Shown here: positions 8,046-17,525 of the stretch, one piece after another
Numbering within the stretch: the first letter of the stretch is position 1
Layout of the letters: each line of letters opens with the position of its first letter
Assembly (NCBI GenBank): GCA_017477425.1
Contig: JAFUVT010000023.1
Location: 1 to 55,736, forward strand
Source: Bacteroidales bacterium
GTDB taxonomy: Bacteria; Bacteroidota; Bacteroidia; Bacteroidales; F082
Reading direction: 5' to 3'
DNA length: 55,736 bases
The notes under the pieces: generated by a model
Databases searched by the model: none
What the model was told of the DNA's origin: nothing
The model's input: only the letters and a program-made list of their open reading frames with translations
Program-made: the position numbers and the translations under genes

Positions 8046-9860
8046 TTACCTCAAGCTTCTCCTCCCCGGCAAAGCCGCGATGAGTTTCTTGGTATAGGCG
8101 TTCTGCGGATGCTCAAACAGCACGTCGGCGTCGTTCATCTCGACGGGCCGCCCGTTGTACATCACCAGCACACGGTCGCTCATGAAGCGCACTACGCTCA
8201 AGTCGTGTGAGATGAAGATATAGGTGAGCCCGCGTTCTTCTTTCAGGCGGTTGAGCAAATTGAGGACTTGTGCCTGCACTGAGACGTCGAGCGCCGACAC
8301 CGACTCGTCGCAGATGACCAGCCGCGGGTTGACGGCCAAGGCGCGGGCGATGCAGATGCGCTGCCGCTGTCCGCCACTGAACTCGTGCGGATAGCGGTCG
8401 TAGTGCTCGGCCTTCAGGCCCACCTGCTCCAATAGCTCGCAAACGGTGTCCCGCAAATCATTGTCGCAAATTGCGTCCCGCAATTTGCCTTCATTTTGGA
8501 CTGCGGGACGCAGTCCACGACCATGGATTCCATGCACCCGCATCGGCTCGGCGATGGCTTCGCCGATGGTCATGCGCGGGTTGAGGGAAGAGTAGGGATC
8601 CTGGAACACGATTTGTGCCTGCTTGCGGAAGTCGCGCAAGGCTTGTCCTTTCAAGGCGGTCACCTCGATGCCATCAAACCACACCTTGCCGCCTGTGGGC
8701 TCGGCCAATCGTAAGATGCTGCGCCCCAGTGTGGTCTTGCCACATCCCGACTCGCCCACGAGTCCCAGGGTCTCGCCCTCGTAGACTTCGAGGCTCACCT
8801 CGTCGACGGCCTTCACGTAGTCGTAGACGCGACCCAACACGCCTTTGCGTAGCGGATACCAGGTCTGCAGCCCCTCCACCTTCAGCAAGGGAGGCTGGCT
8901 GTAGAGCTTTTTGAGATGGTCTTGTCTCTCTTCGTCGCTGATTTGCAGGTCACGCAGGATCTGTTCCTTGCCGCCTTGCCATTGCCCGTCGAGAAATTCC
9001 TTGACGATGGGCAGGCGCCTGAGGCGCACGTCCATCGGCGGACGGCAGGCCAAGAGGCCCTGCGTGTAGGGATGCTGCGGATGGTTGAGGATCTGGTCGA
9101 CGCTGCCGCGTTCCAGGATCTCGCCGTTGTGCATGACGGCCACGTCGTCGGCAATCTCGGCCACCACGCCGAGGTCGTGGGTGATGAAGATCATGCCCAT
9201 GCCCGTTTCCTTTTGCAGCTGGCGCAACAGCTTGAGGATCTCGAGTTGCACGGTCACGTCCAAGGCCGTCGTAGGCTCGTCGGCAATGAGCAGTTTCGGG
9301 TTGCAGGCGATGGCCATGGCGATCATCACGCGCTGCTTCTGTCCGCCCGAGAGCTCGTGCGGATAGCTGTCGTAGATGGCTTCGGGCCGTGGTAGCATCA
9401 CCTGCTTGAAGAGCTCGATGACGCGCTCCTTGGCGGCTTTTTTGCCCACAGGCGAAGGCCCCTGAGCCTGTCGAAGGGCCGTCTTCCCTTCATGCTGCAA
9501 AATCATCTCGGCCACCTGAAAGCCGCACTTGTATACGGGGTTGAGCGAGGTCATCGGCTCCTGGAAGATCATGGAAATGCGCTTGCCGCGCACGTCGGCC
9601 ATCTGGCGCTCCGTGAAGTCCTTGATTTCCTCGCCTTCGATTTGGATGCTGTCGGCACTGATGCGGCTCACCTTCTCGTTGAGCAGGCGCATCAGCGAGA
9701 GCGAACTCACCGACTTGCCCGAGCCCGACTCGCCGACGAGGCCCAAAGTGCGGCCCGCCACCACGTCGAGGTCGATGCCATGCACGGCCTCCGTCCATTG
9801 CCCATCGCGGCTGAAAGAGACTTTGAGGTTGCGGACTTGTAACAAAGGAGTCGCCATCAT
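8046..9860 (-). CDS. Peptide ABC transporter, fused DppD-DppF-type ATPase
   Basis: Two nucleotide-binding domains lie in one 604-residue chain. The first has Walker A 'GESGSGKS' at 43-50 and signature 'LSGGQKQR'; the second has Walker A 'GESGCGKT' near 368-375 and signature 'FSGGQRQR'. Both carry the oligopeptide C-terminal extension. It energises import of di- or oligopeptides across the inner membrane. The start at 9860 ('MMATPLL') is chosen because a TACTTTTG promoter lies only 15 bases upstream. A REP-like element at 9455-9480 is translated inside domain 1 ('[14 protein letters not shown]'). A possible permease partner is at 16104; the other subunits are not in the window. Confidence 0.93.
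   Translation of the reverse strand: MMATPLLQVRNLKVSFSRDGQWTEAVHGIDLDVVAGRTLGLVGESGSGKSVSSLSLMRLLNEKVSRISADSIQIEGEEIKDFTERQMADVRGKRISMIFQEPMTSLNPVYKCGFQVAEMILQHEGKTALRQAQGPSPVGKKAAKERVIELFKQVMLPRPEAIYDSYPHELSGGQKQRVMIAMAIACNPKLLIADEPTTALDVTVQLEILKLLRQLQKETGMGMIFITHDLGVVAEIADDVAVMHNGEILERGSVDQILNHPQHPYTQGLLACRPPMDVRLRRLPIVKEFLDGQWQGGKEQILRDLQISDEERQDHLKKLYSQPPLLKVEGLQTWYPLRKGVLGRVYDYVKAVDEVSLEVYEGETLGLVGESGCGKTTLGRSILRLAEPTGGKVWFDGIEVTALKGQALRDFRKQAQIVFQDPYSSLNPRMTIGEAIAEPMRVHGIHGRGLRPAVQNEGKLRDAICDNDLRDTVCELLEQVGLKAEHYDRYPHEFSGGQRQRICIARALAVNPRLVICDESVSALDVSVQAQVLNLLNRLKEERGLTYIFISHDLSVVRFMSDRVLVMYNGRPVEMNDADVLFEHPQNAYTKKLIAALPGRRSLR
9455..9480 (-). repeat. REP-like element inside a coding region
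   Basis: On the plus strand this contains CCTGAGCCTGTCGAAGGG, a member of the dispersed family. It is read through in frame within the transporter ATPase gene, between the Q-loop region and the signature motif of domain 1. Confidence 0.85.
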
Positions 9861-9874
9861 TTGCAAATTTGATG

Positions 9875-9903
9875 CAAAAGTATTGAAAAAATGTCTACTT
9901 TTG
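9875..9903. promoter_or_regulatory. Divergent promoter pair
   Basis: Two TACTTTTG -7 boxes face away from each other: 9875-9882 on the minus strand drives the transporter ATPase, and 9896-9903 on the plus strand drives the M64 peptidase. Only 13 bases separate them, so their upstream elements must overlap. Confidence 0.6.
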
Positions 9904-9919
9904 TGCAAAATATCCAGTC

Positions 9920-11188
9920 ATGAAAAAATATGCACTTCTTTTCCTTGCCTTTTTGCCAATGATGGCATGGGCACAGTTCGACCGTTACTTCACTGAAGCC
10001 TCCCTCCGCGTGGATTATTGCCTGACGGGCAACCACAATACGACCACTTTCTCGCTCAAGGAACTCATCCGTGAGCCCTATTGGAGCGGCTCCAAGACCA
10101 ACCTTATCGACAACCTCGAGTTTGGCAGCTACATCGTGAAGGTCTACGAGGCAGGAACGGATAACTTGCTGTTCTCCAAAGGCTACCAAAACCTTTACGG
10201 CGAGTGGCAGACCACCGACGAGGCCTTCAAAATCACCAAGACCTTTGAGGAGTCGGTCATCGTGCCTTTTCCCAAGGTGAAAATCGACATCGCCCTGTGC
10301 TACAAGACCTGGGAAGGCCAACTCAAGGAAGGGATGCGACTCTCCGTCAGCCCCGACGACTACTTCATCCGCGACTACGACAAACTCGACCTGCCCGTCT
10401 ACGAGGCTTGGATCGGCAACAAGGACATCACGAAGGCCGTCGACATCGTTATCCTGCCCGAAGGCTACACACAAGCCGAGATGGGCAAGTTCCTCAAGGA
10501 CTGCGACTTCTTCGTGAAGAGCATGTTCAGCTACGCGCCCTACGACCGCTATCGCGAGAGCTTCAACATCCGTGGCGTGATGGCGCCTTCCGCCGAAAGC
10601 GGCTGCACCATGCCGGGCGACCATATCTACAAGAACACGGTCATGCGCTTCAGCTTCTGGACCTTCGACAGCGAACGCTACTGCATGAGTACCGACAACC
10701 GCGACATCCGCGACCTGGCCGGACAAGTGCCTTACGACCAGATTTACATCCTGATGAACACCGAGAAATACGGCGGTGGTGGCATCTATAACTTCTATTG
10801 CTCCAGCGCGAGCAGTAATGGCTTCTCGAGCGATGTCATCATCCACGAGTTCGGACACGGTTTCGCTGGCTTGGCCGATGAATACTACAACGACGACACC
10901 TACGGCGACATGTACAACAATGACCTTGAGCCTTGGGAGCCCAACCTGACGACGCTTGTCAACTTTGAGGCGAAATGGAAGGACATGATGGACAAGAAAA
11001 CGCCTGTGCCTACGCCGCGCGAGAAGAAATATGAGAACACGATTGGCGTCTACGAAGGCGGTGGCTACGAGGCCGAAGGCGTCTACAGCCCCCACATGGA
11101 CTGCCTGATGAAGACCTTCAACGGCCACGACTTCTGTCCCGTCTGCCAGCGTGCCATCGAGCGGATGATTTTGTACTATTCCAAATAA
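9920..11188 (+). CDS. M64-family (IgA-peptidase-like) zinc metallopeptidase, exported
   Basis: A signal peptide ('[19 protein letters not shown]') precedes an N-terminal M64 beta domain and a catalytic domain with the zinc site 'HEFGH' at 309-313, followed by 'GLADEYY'. Both match peptidase family M64. The '[12 protein letters not shown]' and 'DCLMKTF' segments are also typical. There is no T9SS sorting domain or lipobox, so the protein is probably periplasmic or released by another route. The gene is divergent from the peptide transporter ATPase, which would fit proteolysis followed by peptide uptake; that link is inferred. Confidence 0.9.
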   Translation: MKKYALLFLAFLPMMAWAQFDRYFTEASLRVDYCLTGNHNTTTFSLKELIREPYWSGSKTNLIDNLEFGSYIVKVYEAGTDNLLFSKGYQNLYGEWQTTDEAFKITKTFEESVIVPFPKVKIDIALCYKTWEGQLKEGMRLSVSPDDYFIRDYDKLDLPVYEAWIGNKDITKAVDIVILPEGYTQAEMGKFLKDCDFFVKSMFSYAPYDRYRESFNIRGVMAPSAESGCTMPGDHIYKNTVMRFSFWTFDSERYCMSTDNRDIRDLAGQVPYDQIYILMNTEKYGGGGIYNFYCSSASSNGFSSDVIIHEFGHGFAGLADEYYNDDTYGDMYNNDLEPWEPNLTTLVNFEAKWKDMMDKKTPVPTPREKKYENTIGVYEGGGYEAEGVYSPHMDCLMKTFNGHDFCPVCQRAIERMILYYSK

Positions 11189-11195
11189 TAAGTAC

Positions 11196-11255
11196 GGCCC
11201 TTCGACAGGCTCAGGGCCCTTAACCAGCGAAGGCCCCTGAGCTTGTCGAAGGGCC
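11196..11255. repeat. Inverted pair of REP-like elements
   Basis: Two 26-bp copies (11196-11221 and 11230-11255) face each other across 8 bases, with about two mismatches between arms. The core is CCCTTCGACAGGCTCAGG. Transcription would give a long, stable hairpin between the M64 peptidase and cvpA genes. Confidence 0.9.
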
Positions 11256-11270
11256 GACCCAAAGCAAATA

Positions 11271-11819
11271 ATGAACTACCTAGACATCATCATAGCTCTC
11301 CTCCTCTTCCTCTTCGGCTGGAAAGGCTGGCGCAAAGGCCTCATCATCGAAGTGGTCACCTTGCTGGCATTCGGTGTGGGCATCTATGGGGCCATGCATT
11401 TCTCCGACTTCACGGCGGCGCATCTGAAAGACTTCATGGAAATCGACCCGAAATACCTGAATACGGTCGCGTTTGTGCTGACGTTCATCCTTTTGGTGAT
11501 TGTGGTCAATCTCATCGGTCGGCTGGTCACCAAAGCTGTGCAGGCCATGAATCTGACGTTCTTCAACAAGTTGGGCGGGTTCTTGTTTGGCGCGGCCAAA
11601 GGCGTGTTGCTGTGCAGTACTTTTGTGCTGGTGCTCAATAATTTGCAGATGATAGGTCTCGTCAAGGAGGAAATCAAGCAGGGTTCCTATCTTTATCCTT
11701 ATGTGGAAAAGACGGTGCCCTATCTTTACAAGGGCTTTGATTTGGTCAGGGGCTATGCCAAGGAATTGTTGCCCGAAAAAGAAACGACCGAGTCGACAGA
11801 CTCGGTCGTTTCTTTTTAA
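11271..11819 (+). CDS. cvpA: CvpA-family inner-membrane protein
   Basis: The 182-residue protein starts 'MNYLDIIIALLLFLFGWKGWRKG' and has four predicted membrane segments, with the family's conserved 'KLGGFLFGAAKGVLL' stretch near residues 101-115. This is the CvpA/colicin V production pattern. Members are linked to envelope stability, but the mechanism is not known. The last codons lie inside a 14-bp-arm hairpin that also acts as terminator, so the tail 'TESTDSVVSF' is partly dictated by RNA structure. Confidence 0.85.
   Translation: MNYLDIIIALLLFLFGWKGWRKGLIIEVVTLLAFGVGIYGAMHFSDFTAAHLKDFMEIDPKYLNTVAFVLTFILLVIVVNLIGRLVTKAVQAMNLTFFNKLGGFLFGAAKGVLLCSTFVLVLNNLQMIGLVKEEIKQGSYLYPYVEKTVPYLYKGFDLVRGYAKELLPEKETTESTDSVVSF
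11781..11817. terminator. Terminator overlapping the cvpA stop codon
   Basis: Arms GAAACGACCGAGTC and GACTCGGTCGTTTC pair perfectly around a GACA loop and are followed by TTTTT. The hairpin encodes the C-terminus of CvpA and overlaps the end of the convergent DUF4294 gene by two bases. An A-run on the other side lets it serve both strands. Confidence 0.9.
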
Positions 11820-12502
11820 ATCACTCCGCGTTCCAGCAGTGTCATAATCGTCTCGATTTCGTCGTCTTCGGGGTTGTTGTGCGGGTCGTATTCCGTTTTG
11901 AGGTTGTAGCCCCAAAGGCGGGCAAACCCTTGGTAGAAGAAGGCGCGCACCTTGCCGCGCAGCTCTTGCACCACTTGGTAGGTTGTGTTGCCCGTTTCGC
12001 GGTCGACGAGGCGGACGAGGATGAGACCTTGGGTGATGGTGAGGTTCTTCAACTCCTCGGTATATTGGTCGGTGATTTCCTTCTCGGCACGTTTCATCAG
12101 ACGGTTGCGCTCGGCTTTGTCGGGGATGCTGGCCAGCAGCGAGTCGTATTCCTGCATCTTGGCGCCGGCGAGTTTGGCATAGGGGTACACCTTCTTCACG
12201 TTGTTGGCCAGGCGGCGTCCCTTGTTGGTCTCGGTGATTTGCAGGTAGCGTTGCATCAGGTCGATGTCCACCTCGGGCAGGTAGACGATGAGCGTGGTGT
12301 CGCCGTTTTCTTCGATGCGGCCATAAACGACCGAGCCTTTAATGGGCTCGGTGGGAGCCGAGAAGTCGACGACGCTCGACTTGGGTTGGTTGACGGTTTT
12401 CTTGACGGCGATGACTTTCTTTCCGTTGGGTTTGGCGATCATCTGGGCGTAGCCGACAGTGCTCATCAGGGCAATTAAGGCGATTATGGCTATTCTTTTC
12501 AT
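11816..12502 (-). CDS. DUF4294 family exported protein
   Basis: The start at 12502 ('MKRIAIIALIALMSTVGYAQ') gives a good signal peptide and a GGAG site 9 bases upstream. The mature part contains 'VYGRIEENGDTTLIVYLPEVDI' and the long charged helix region typical of DUF4294, a family of unknown function common in Bacteroidetes. The gene lies downstream of clpX on the same strand but behind a terminator, so it is probably transcribed separately. Its 3' end overlaps that of cvpA. Confidence 0.82.
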   Translation of the reverse strand: MKRIAIIALIALMSTVGYAQMIAKPNGKKVIAVKKTVNQPKSSVVDFSAPTEPIKGSVVYGRIEENGDTTLIVYLPEVDIDLMQRYLQITETNKGRRLANNVKKVYPYAKLAGAKMQEYDSLLASIPDKAERNRLMKRAEKEITDQYTEELKNLTITQGLILVRLVDRETGNTTYQVVQELRGKVRAFFYQGFARLWGYNLKTEYDPHNNPEDDEIETIMTLLERGVI

Positions 12503-12559
12503 CGTTTTGTCTCCTATTTTGTGTTCAACGCAAAAAGAAATGCAACTATTGTGCCAAAA

Positions 12560-12588
12560 AAAAGCGACCGCTTGGGTCGCCATTTTTT
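12560..12588. terminator. Terminator between clpX and the DUF4294 gene
   Basis: GCGACC and GGTCGC pair around a short loop, with A-runs on one side and T-runs on the other, so it can act in either direction. It directly follows the clpX stop codon on the minus strand. Confidence 0.8.
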
Positions 12589-13820
12589 TAGTCGCCGACA
12601 TGCAGTTTCTGCAACCCCGACTTCTCGAGTTTTCGCTCGGCATAGGCGCGGTCGATGACCAGTTCCGTGGCGTCGATTTGCGAAGGCATCTCGAACATGG
12701 CGTCGTTGAGGATGGCCTCCATGATGCTGCGCAGGCCGCGTGCGCCCACCTTGAACTCGATGGCTTTCTCCACCACGAAATCCAGCACCTCGTCCTTGAT
12801 GACCAAATTGATCTTGTCCATGGAGAAAAGTTTTTGGAACTGTTTCACCAAGGCGTTCTTGGGCTCGGTGAGGATGCGTTTCAAGGCTTCCTTGTCAAGC
12901 GGATTGAGGTGCGTGATGACGGGCAGACGACCGACGATTTCGGGAATCAGGCCGTATTTTTTCAGGTCGGCAGGCGAGAGGTATTTCAACATGTTGTCCT
13001 TGTCAAGCACTTCGTTGCCTCCCGTGCCGTAGCCAATCACGTTGGTGCGCTTGCGTGCCGCGATGAGGCGTTCGATGCCGTCGAAGGCGCCACCGGCGAT
13101 GAAGAGGATGTCCTTCGTGTTGACGGCAATCATCTTCTGTTCGGGGTGTTTGCGTCCGCCTTGGGGCGGCACGTTGACGACCGAGCCTTCCAGCAGCTTC
13201 AGCATGGCTTGTTGCACGCCTTCGCCGCTCACGTCGCGGGTGATGCTGGGGTTGTCGCTCTTACGGGCGATCTTGTCGATTTCGTCGATGAAGACGATGC
13301 CGCGTTCGGTGGCGGCCACGTCGTAGTCGGCAGCTTGCAGCAACTTGACGAGGATGTTCTCCACGTCTTCGCCCACATAGCCGGCTTCGGTCAGGACGGT
13401 GGCGTCGGCGATGGCGAAAGGCACGTTGAGCATCTTGGCGATGGTGCGCGCCAGCAGGGTCTTGCCCGTGCCCGTCTCGCCCACGAGGATGATGTTCGAC
13501 TTCTCGATCTCCACCTCGTCGGCTTGCACCTTCTGGCTGATGCGCTTGTAGTGGTTGTAGACCGCCACGGCCAAGGTGCGCTTGGCTTCGTCTTGTCCGA
13601 TGACGTATTGGTCGAGGAAGGCCTTGATCTCGGCAGGCTTCTTCAAAGTGAAGTCCTTGGATTCGAAGGCCTTCTTGCTTTCGCCAAACTGTTCCTTGAC
13701 GATGAGGTGGGCCTGCTCGGCGCAGTTGTCGCAGATTTCGGCATCGATGCCTTGGATGAGCAACCGCACCTCGGAGGCTTTCCTGCCACAAAACGCGCAA
13801 ACTCCTGACTTCTTCGCCAT
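12588..13820 (-). CDS. clpX: ClpX, ATPase subunit of the ClpXP protease
   Basis: The 410-residue protein has the N-terminal zinc-binding domain (Cys8, Cys11, Cys30, Cys33), Walker A 'GETGTGKT' at 114-121, the pore loop 'GYVG' at 147-150 and Walker B 'IVFIDEID' at 175-182. ClpX recognises and unfolds tagged substrates and feeds them to ClpP. The start at 13820 sits 2 bases after the clpP stop, and trigger factor lies upstream of clpP, giving the conserved tig-clpP-clpX order. An upstream in-frame start would run into clpP and is rejected. Confidence 0.98.
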   Translation of the reverse strand: MAKKSGVCAFCGRKASEVRLLIQGIDAEICDNCAEQAHLIVKEQFGESKKAFESKDFTLKKPAEIKAFLDQYVIGQDEAKRTLAVAVYNHYKRISQKVQADEVEIEKSNIILVGETGTGKTLLARTIAKMLNVPFAIADATVLTEAGYVGEDVENILVKLLQAADYDVAATERGIVFIDEIDKIARKSDNPSITRDVSGEGVQQAMLKLLEGSVVNVPPQGGRKHPEQKMIAVNTKDILFIAGGAFDGIERLIAARKRTNVIGYGTGGNEVLDKDNMLKYLSPADLKKYGLIPEIVGRLPVITHLNPLDKEALKRILTEPKNALVKQFQKLFSMDKINLVIKDEVLDFVVEKAIEFKVGARGLRSIMEAILNDAMFEMPSQIDATELVIDRAYAERKLEKSGLQKLHVGD

Positions 13821-13822
13821 GG

Positions 13823-14497
13823 TTATGCTTTCTTGATGAGCACTTCGTCGATCATGCCATAGGCTTTGGCTTCCTCGGCGGTCATCCAATAGTCGCGGTC
13901 GGAGTCGGCCCACACCTTGTCGTAGGTCTGGCCTGAGTGCTTGGCGATGATTTCGTATAGTTCCTTCTTCAGTTTCTGGATCTCGCGGGCCGTGATTTCA
14001 ATCTCGGTGGCCTGACCTTCCACGCCGCCCATGGGTTGGTGGATCATGATGCGCGAGTGGGGCAGGGCAGAACGTTTCCCTTTGGTGCCGGCGCACATCA
14101 GCACGGCGGCCATCGAAGCGGCCATGCCTGTGCAGATGGTGGCCACGTCGGGACCGATGAACTGCATGGTGTCGTAGATGCCCAAACCGGCATAGACGCT
14201 GCCACCAGGCGAGTTGAGATAGATCTGGATGTCGCGCTTCGAGTCGGTCGACTCAAGGAAAAGCAGCTGGGCTTGGATGACGTTGGCCACATAGTCGTCG
14301 ATGGCGGTGCCAAGGAAGATGATGCGGTCCATCATCAGGCGGCTGAACACGTCCATCTGGGCCACGTTGAGCTGACGCTCTTCGATGACGGTGGGCGAGA
14401 TGTAGCTCGTGTTGTTGATTTTGGAGATATACTGCTCGAGCCCAAGGGTGTTCATCCCCATGTGCTTGGTGGCATATTTGAAGAATTCGTTGTTCAT
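13823..14497 (-). CDS. clpP: ClpP serine protease subunit
   Basis: The 224-residue protein carries the catalytic Ser128 in 'GMAASMAA', His153 in 'MIHQPMGG' and the Asp of 'DSDRDYWM'. It forms the tetradecameric proteolytic chamber used by ClpX. The N-terminus is somewhat longer than in E. coli, as is usual in Bacteroidetes. It lies between tig and clpX on the same strand, and a REP pair fills the 84-base gap to tig. Confidence 0.98.
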   Translation of the reverse strand: MNNEFFKYATKHMGMNTLGLEQYISKINNTSYISPTVIEERQLNVAQMDVFSRLMMDRIIFLGTAIDDYVANVIQAQLLFLESTDSKRDIQIYLNSPGGSVYAGLGIYDTMQFIGPDVATICTGMAASMAAVLMCAGTKGKRSALPHSRIMIHQPMGGVEGQATEIEITAREIQKLKKELYEIIAKHSGQTYDKVWADSDRDYWMTAEEAKAYGMIDEVLIKKA

Positions 14498-14518
14498 GGA
14501 TATTATTGTTTTTTTGTC

Positions 14519-14571
14519 GGCCCTTCGACAGGCTCAGGGACCTTGGCGGTCGTTGAGCCTGTCGAAACGCC
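14519..14571. repeat. REP-like pair, mixed subtypes
   Basis: A copy with CCCTTCGACAGGCTCAGG (14519-14544) is followed after 4 bases by an inverted copy of the second subtype, GTTGAGCCTGTCGAAACG (within 14549-14571). It lies in the tig-clpP gap, where a hairpin could set relative expression or protect mRNA ends. Confidence 0.88.
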
Positions 14572-14581
14572 GCGTTTTTTG

Positions 14582-15940
14582 TTATTTTGCCTTTCTCTCT
14601 TCTTCGAGCTTCGCCATGAAGTCCTTGTAGTTGGTCTCGGCGAAGTTGATGTTCATCTTGCCTTTCAGGAACTGCGTCATCTTGATGTCGGCGAGTTGGT
14701 TCTTCAACTGCTCGTTCTGTTGTCCGTCCTTCAGGTAGTTGGCGGCAATCTTGTCGAGGTTGGCTTTCATGTCGTCTTCGAGGCTGGCGTAGTCGATGCC
14801 AGGGAAGATTTGGCGCAGGACGAAGTTCTTGAGTTCCTCGTTGGTGACGATGAGGTCGGGGTTGGCTTGTGCGATGCTGTCTTCGATGAGCTGCCAACGG
14901 ATGCCCTTCACGTAGTCGGCTTCGTAGTTCTTCTCGACTTCCTCGGCACTCACTTTACCTTGGCTGTTTTCCACAATCCAGCGTTTCATGAAAGCGTCGG
15001 GCAGGTCGAATTTGACGGCGGCCACCAGCTCGTCAATCATTTTGTTGAAGAGAATGGGGTCGGTCTCGGCTTCGAATTGCTTCTCCATCTCGCCTTTCAC
15101 CTTGGTCTTGAAGGTGTCGAGGTCTTTCACATCCTGCTTCGGGAACACCTTTTCGAAGAACTCTTCGTTCAGCTCGGGTTTCTCGTCGCGGATGGCGTCG
15201 TCGATGATGATGTTGTAGTCGCTGTCGACAGGGGCCTCCTTGCCCAGCACCTTTTCGACGGCTTCTTCAGAACCGAAGGCCTTGGCCAGGTTGACGATGA
15301 ACTCAGCGCCGACTTCCTTGCCGACGAACTTCTTTCGGATGGTCTTGTTGGTGATTTGGTCCATGTGGATGAAGAGGCCGTCCTTCTGGAAGCCGTCTTC
15401 CACCTCTTTGCCGCCTTCGGCTTCGCGCACCTTCAGCTCGAGGCGGTCGTTTTCGCCGACGGTCTCAGGATGCGTGGTGTTGGGATTGCGCTCCAGCATG
15501 TCGTCGATGGCGCGCTGGATGTCCTCTTCTTCGGGGACGATATGGTAAAAGTCGACCATCGTGTTGGTGTAGTCGACGTTGATGTCGGGACGCAAGGCGG
15601 CTTCAAACCAGAAGTCCATGTCGTCTTGGTTCTCAAGGTCGTTGGGCGTTTGGTTGTCGATGTCGCTCATGGGATAGCCGATGAGGTTCAATTTGTTGTC
15701 GACGATATATTTGTTGAGGCTATCCGAAACCAAGGTGTTCAGGGCTTCCATCTTCGCGCTGGTGCCATACATCTTCTTGATCATGCCCATGGGCACCATG
15801 CCGGGACGGAAACCAGGCACGTTGGCGCGTTGGCGCATCTGCTTCAGGGTCTTTTCAACATTCTCTTGGTAGTCAGCCTTCTCAACGCTGATTTTGATGG
15901 AGATGAGGTTCTCTCCTTTCGTGTTCTGTGTGATGTTCAT
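14582..15940 (-). CDS. tig: Trigger factor, ribosome-associated chaperone
   Basis: The 452-residue protein starts 'MNITQNTKGENLISIKISVE' and has the ribosome-binding loop region with 'VPGFRPGMVPMGMIKKMYG' near residues 40-58. The middle part is a poorly conserved PPIase-like region, followed by a long helical C-terminal domain. It binds nascent chains at the ribosomal exit tunnel. It is first in the tig-clpP-clpX row. Length is normal for Bacteroidetes members. Confidence 0.95.
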   Translation of the reverse strand: MNITQNTKGENLISIKISVEKADYQENVEKTLKQMRQRANVPGFRPGMVPMGMIKKMYGTSAKMEALNTLVSDSLNKYIVDNKLNLIGYPMSDIDNQTPNDLENQDDMDFWFEAALRPDINVDYTNTMVDFYHIVPEEEDIQRAIDDMLERNPNTTHPETVGENDRLELKVREAEGGKEVEDGFQKDGLFIHMDQITNKTIRKKFVGKEVGAEFIVNLAKAFGSEEAVEKVLGKEAPVDSDYNIIIDDAIRDEKPELNEEFFEKVFPKQDVKDLDTFKTKVKGEMEKQFEAETDPILFNKMIDELVAAVKFDLPDAFMKRWIVENSQGKVSAEEVEKNYEADYVKGIRWQLIEDSIAQANPDLIVTNEELKNFVLRQIFPGIDYASLEDDMKANLDKIAANYLKDGQQNEQLKNQLADIKMTQFLKGKMNINFAETNYKDFMAKLEEERKAK

Positions 15941-15968
15941 TGCTATATTATTGATTATCTTTAACTTG

Positions 15969-16050
15969 TGCGGATGAAGGGACTCGAACCCTTACTTCGT
16001 GAGAAACTAGATCCTAAGTCTAGCGCGTCTACCAATTCCGCCACACCCGC
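15969..16050 (-). tRNA. tRNA-Leu (UAG)
   Basis: The minus strand folds as a type II tRNA. The acceptor GCGGGTG pairs with CATCCGC with one G-U. The D-arm has the 'TTGGTAGAC' pattern. The anticodon stem CTAGA/TCTAG closes loop CTTAGGA, with anticodon TAG at its centre. There is a long variable arm and a TTCGAGT T-loop. The discriminator is A, as expected for leucine. No CCA is encoded. Confidence 0.95.
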
Positions 16051-16103
16051 GTGAATTTGAGGGCGCAAAGATACAACTTTTCATTTAAATAAGGAGTGGA
16101 AAG

Positions 16104-17267
16104 TTAGTTTTTCACATCCAAAGCCTCACGTAAAGCATTGCCGATGAGCATAAACGCCAAAACGAGCAACATAATGGCGATGCCAGGCAGGATGGCGAGA
16201 TAGGCCGCGTCGAGGATGATGAAGGCATAGTTCTCCTTGATCATGCTGCCCCACGAAGGCATGGGTGGCTGCACGCCGATACCCAAGAAACTCAAGCCCG
16301 CCTCCAGCAGGATGGCCGAGGCGAAATTGGCCGCCGAGACCACGATGATGGGGTTGAGGATGTTGGGCAAGATATGCTTGAAGATGATACGCAGGTTCTT
16401 GAATCCCAAGGCCTTGCCTGCCTCAACGAAAGTCGTCTCACGGATGGAAAGGATTTGCCCACGCACGATGCGCGCCACCTCGACCCACATGGTCAGACCC
16501 ACGGCGATGAACACCTGCGCGATGCCCTTGCCCAAAGCAAAGGTGATGGCGATGACCAAGAGCAGGGTAGGGATGGACCACACCACGTTGATGAACCATA
16601 CCACTGCGTCGTCGACCTTCCCGCGGAAGAAGCCGCCCAAGCTGCCCATCACGATGCCGATCATCAGGCTAAGCAGCACGGCGATGAAGCCCACCATCAG
16701 ACTGATGCGGCTGCCCAGGACAAGACGGCTGAGGAAATCACGACCAAATTGGTCGGTACCCAACAGGAACTTGCGGTGCTTCACGCAGTGGCTTCTGATA
16801 TATTGGTCCGCCTCTTTGTCACTCGTGAAAGCCAAGGCCCCTGAGCCTGTCGAAGGGCCGACTAATTCTTCATTACCAATCACCTCCGTCCTCACCGAAC
16901 TGCTTCCTTCCGATTGGTAAAGGAAAACAGTGGTTCGCTCCTTATTAATATGCAGGCTGTCGAAAGGCAGATACACGCAGCCGTCGGGGCGACCATGCAG
17001 CAGGAACTTCAGGAACGGAGTCTTTGTGGGCGGCGTTTCCTTCGGAATCATCAGCATGTCGACCTCGAAACCTGGTTTCTTGGTGCTGATTTCCAAAAGT
17101 TGACGGTTGGCGTTGGGTGTCTTGTCAGGGATGACCACGTAGGCAAACAAGGCCAAAATGGCCCATACCAGCACGAAAAAGCAGGAAATCATTCCGAGCT
17201 TGTTGCTTCGGAAACGCTTCCAAGCCAGTGCTTTGGGTGATTGCGACTGCGTGTTTTTGTCGGTCAT
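16104..17267 (-). CDS. Peptide-type ABC transporter permease (OppC/DppC-like)
   Basis: The 388-residue inner-membrane protein has an N-terminal membrane segment ('MISCFFVLVWAILALFAYVV'), a large periplasmic loop of ~110 residues, then the BPD_transp_1 domain with the coupling (EAA) motif 'EAGKALGFKNLRIIFKHILPN'. The start at 17267 (ATG) is preferred to a TTG two codons up. The N-terminal loop contains a translated REP-like element at 16834-16859 ('[11 protein letters not shown]'). No OppB or binding-protein gene is adjacent; the fused ATPase at 8046 is the only other transporter part in the window. Confidence 0.9.
   Translation of the reverse strand: MTDKNTQSQSPKALAWKRFRSNKLGMISCFFVLVWAILALFAYVVIPDKTPNANRQLLEISTKKPGFEVDMLMIPKETPPTKTPFLKFLLHGRPDGCVYLPFDSLHINKERTTVFLYQSEGSSSVRTEVIGNEELVGPSTGSGALAFTSDKEADQYIRSHCVKHRKFLLGTDQFGRDFLSRLVLGSRISLMVGFIAVLLSLMIGIVMGSLGGFFRGKVDDAVVWFINVVWSIPTLLLVIAITFALGKGIAQVFIAVGLTMWVEVARIVRGQILSIRETTFVEAGKALGFKNLRIIFKHILPNILNPIIVVSAANFASAILLEAGLSFLGIGVQPPMPSWGSMIKENYAFIILDAAYLAILPGIAIMLLVLAFMLIGNALREALDVKN
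16834..16859 (-). repeat. REP-like element inside a coding region
   Basis: The plus strand reads CCTGAGCCTGTCGAAGGG at its core. It is translated in frame in the periplasmic loop of the permease, away from the membrane segments, so it is probably tolerated. Confidence 0.85.
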
Positions 17268-17289
17268 GGTCAAGATTTGTTTCGAGAGG

Positions 17290-17297
17290 CAAAGTTA
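17290..17297 (-). promoter_or_regulatory. Promoter -7 box of the permease gene
   Basis: The minus strand reads TAACTTTG (TAnnTTTG), 22 bases before the chosen ATG. Confidence 0.55.
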
Positions 17298-17381
17298 CGG
17301 TTTTTGCCCTTGATTTTGGGTGGAAAAAAGAAAAATCGAAAAATTTTGTCCAAAAAACATCGTCATTTTGGAAAAATGTAG

Positions 17382-17389
17382 TATTTTTG
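17382..17389 (+). promoter_or_regulatory. Promoter -7 box of tRNA-His
   Basis: TATTTTTG lies 16 bases before the tRNA 5' end, a fitting distance for a tRNA promoter of this phylum. Confidence 0.65.
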
Positions 17390-17405
17390 CAGCCGCAAAT
17401 CAGAT

Positions 17406-17480
17406 GGTGGGTGTAGCTCAGCTGGTTAGAGTACCGGATTGTGGTTCCGAGGGTCGTGGGTTCGAATCCCATCTCCCACC
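17406..17480 (+). tRNA. tRNA-His (GUG)
   Basis: The anticodon loop TTGTGGT, closed by CGGA/TCCG, gives anticodon GTG. The extra 5' G (17406) opposite C73 is the histidine identity element. The T-arm has TTCGAAT, and the acceptor stem has one T-T mismatch. Full CCA is not encoded. Confidence 0.95.
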
Positions 17481-17485
17481 CATAG

Positions 17486-17513
17486 AAAAGAGGCCCCGTC
17501 GAGCCTCTTTTTT
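17486..17513 (+). terminator. Terminator after tRNA-His
   Basis: AAAAGAGGC pairs with GCCTCTTTT around an 8-base loop and is followed by Ts. It separates the tRNA from ruvX. Confidence 0.85.
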
Positions 17514-17525
17514 AATTTGGATAAT

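Noticed and set aside
9857..11128. 423-codon open frame opposite the M64 peptidase gene
   Set aside because: It is a shadow of G+C-rich codon use in a well-supported gene; its protein is Val/Ala/His-rich with no domain.
12459..13808. 449-codon open frame opposite clpX
   Set aside because: Shadow of clpX, with repetitive low-complexity composition.
14036..15964. 642-codon open frame opposite clpP and trigger factor
   Set aside because: It spans two firmly identified genes on the other strand and has no recognisable motif.
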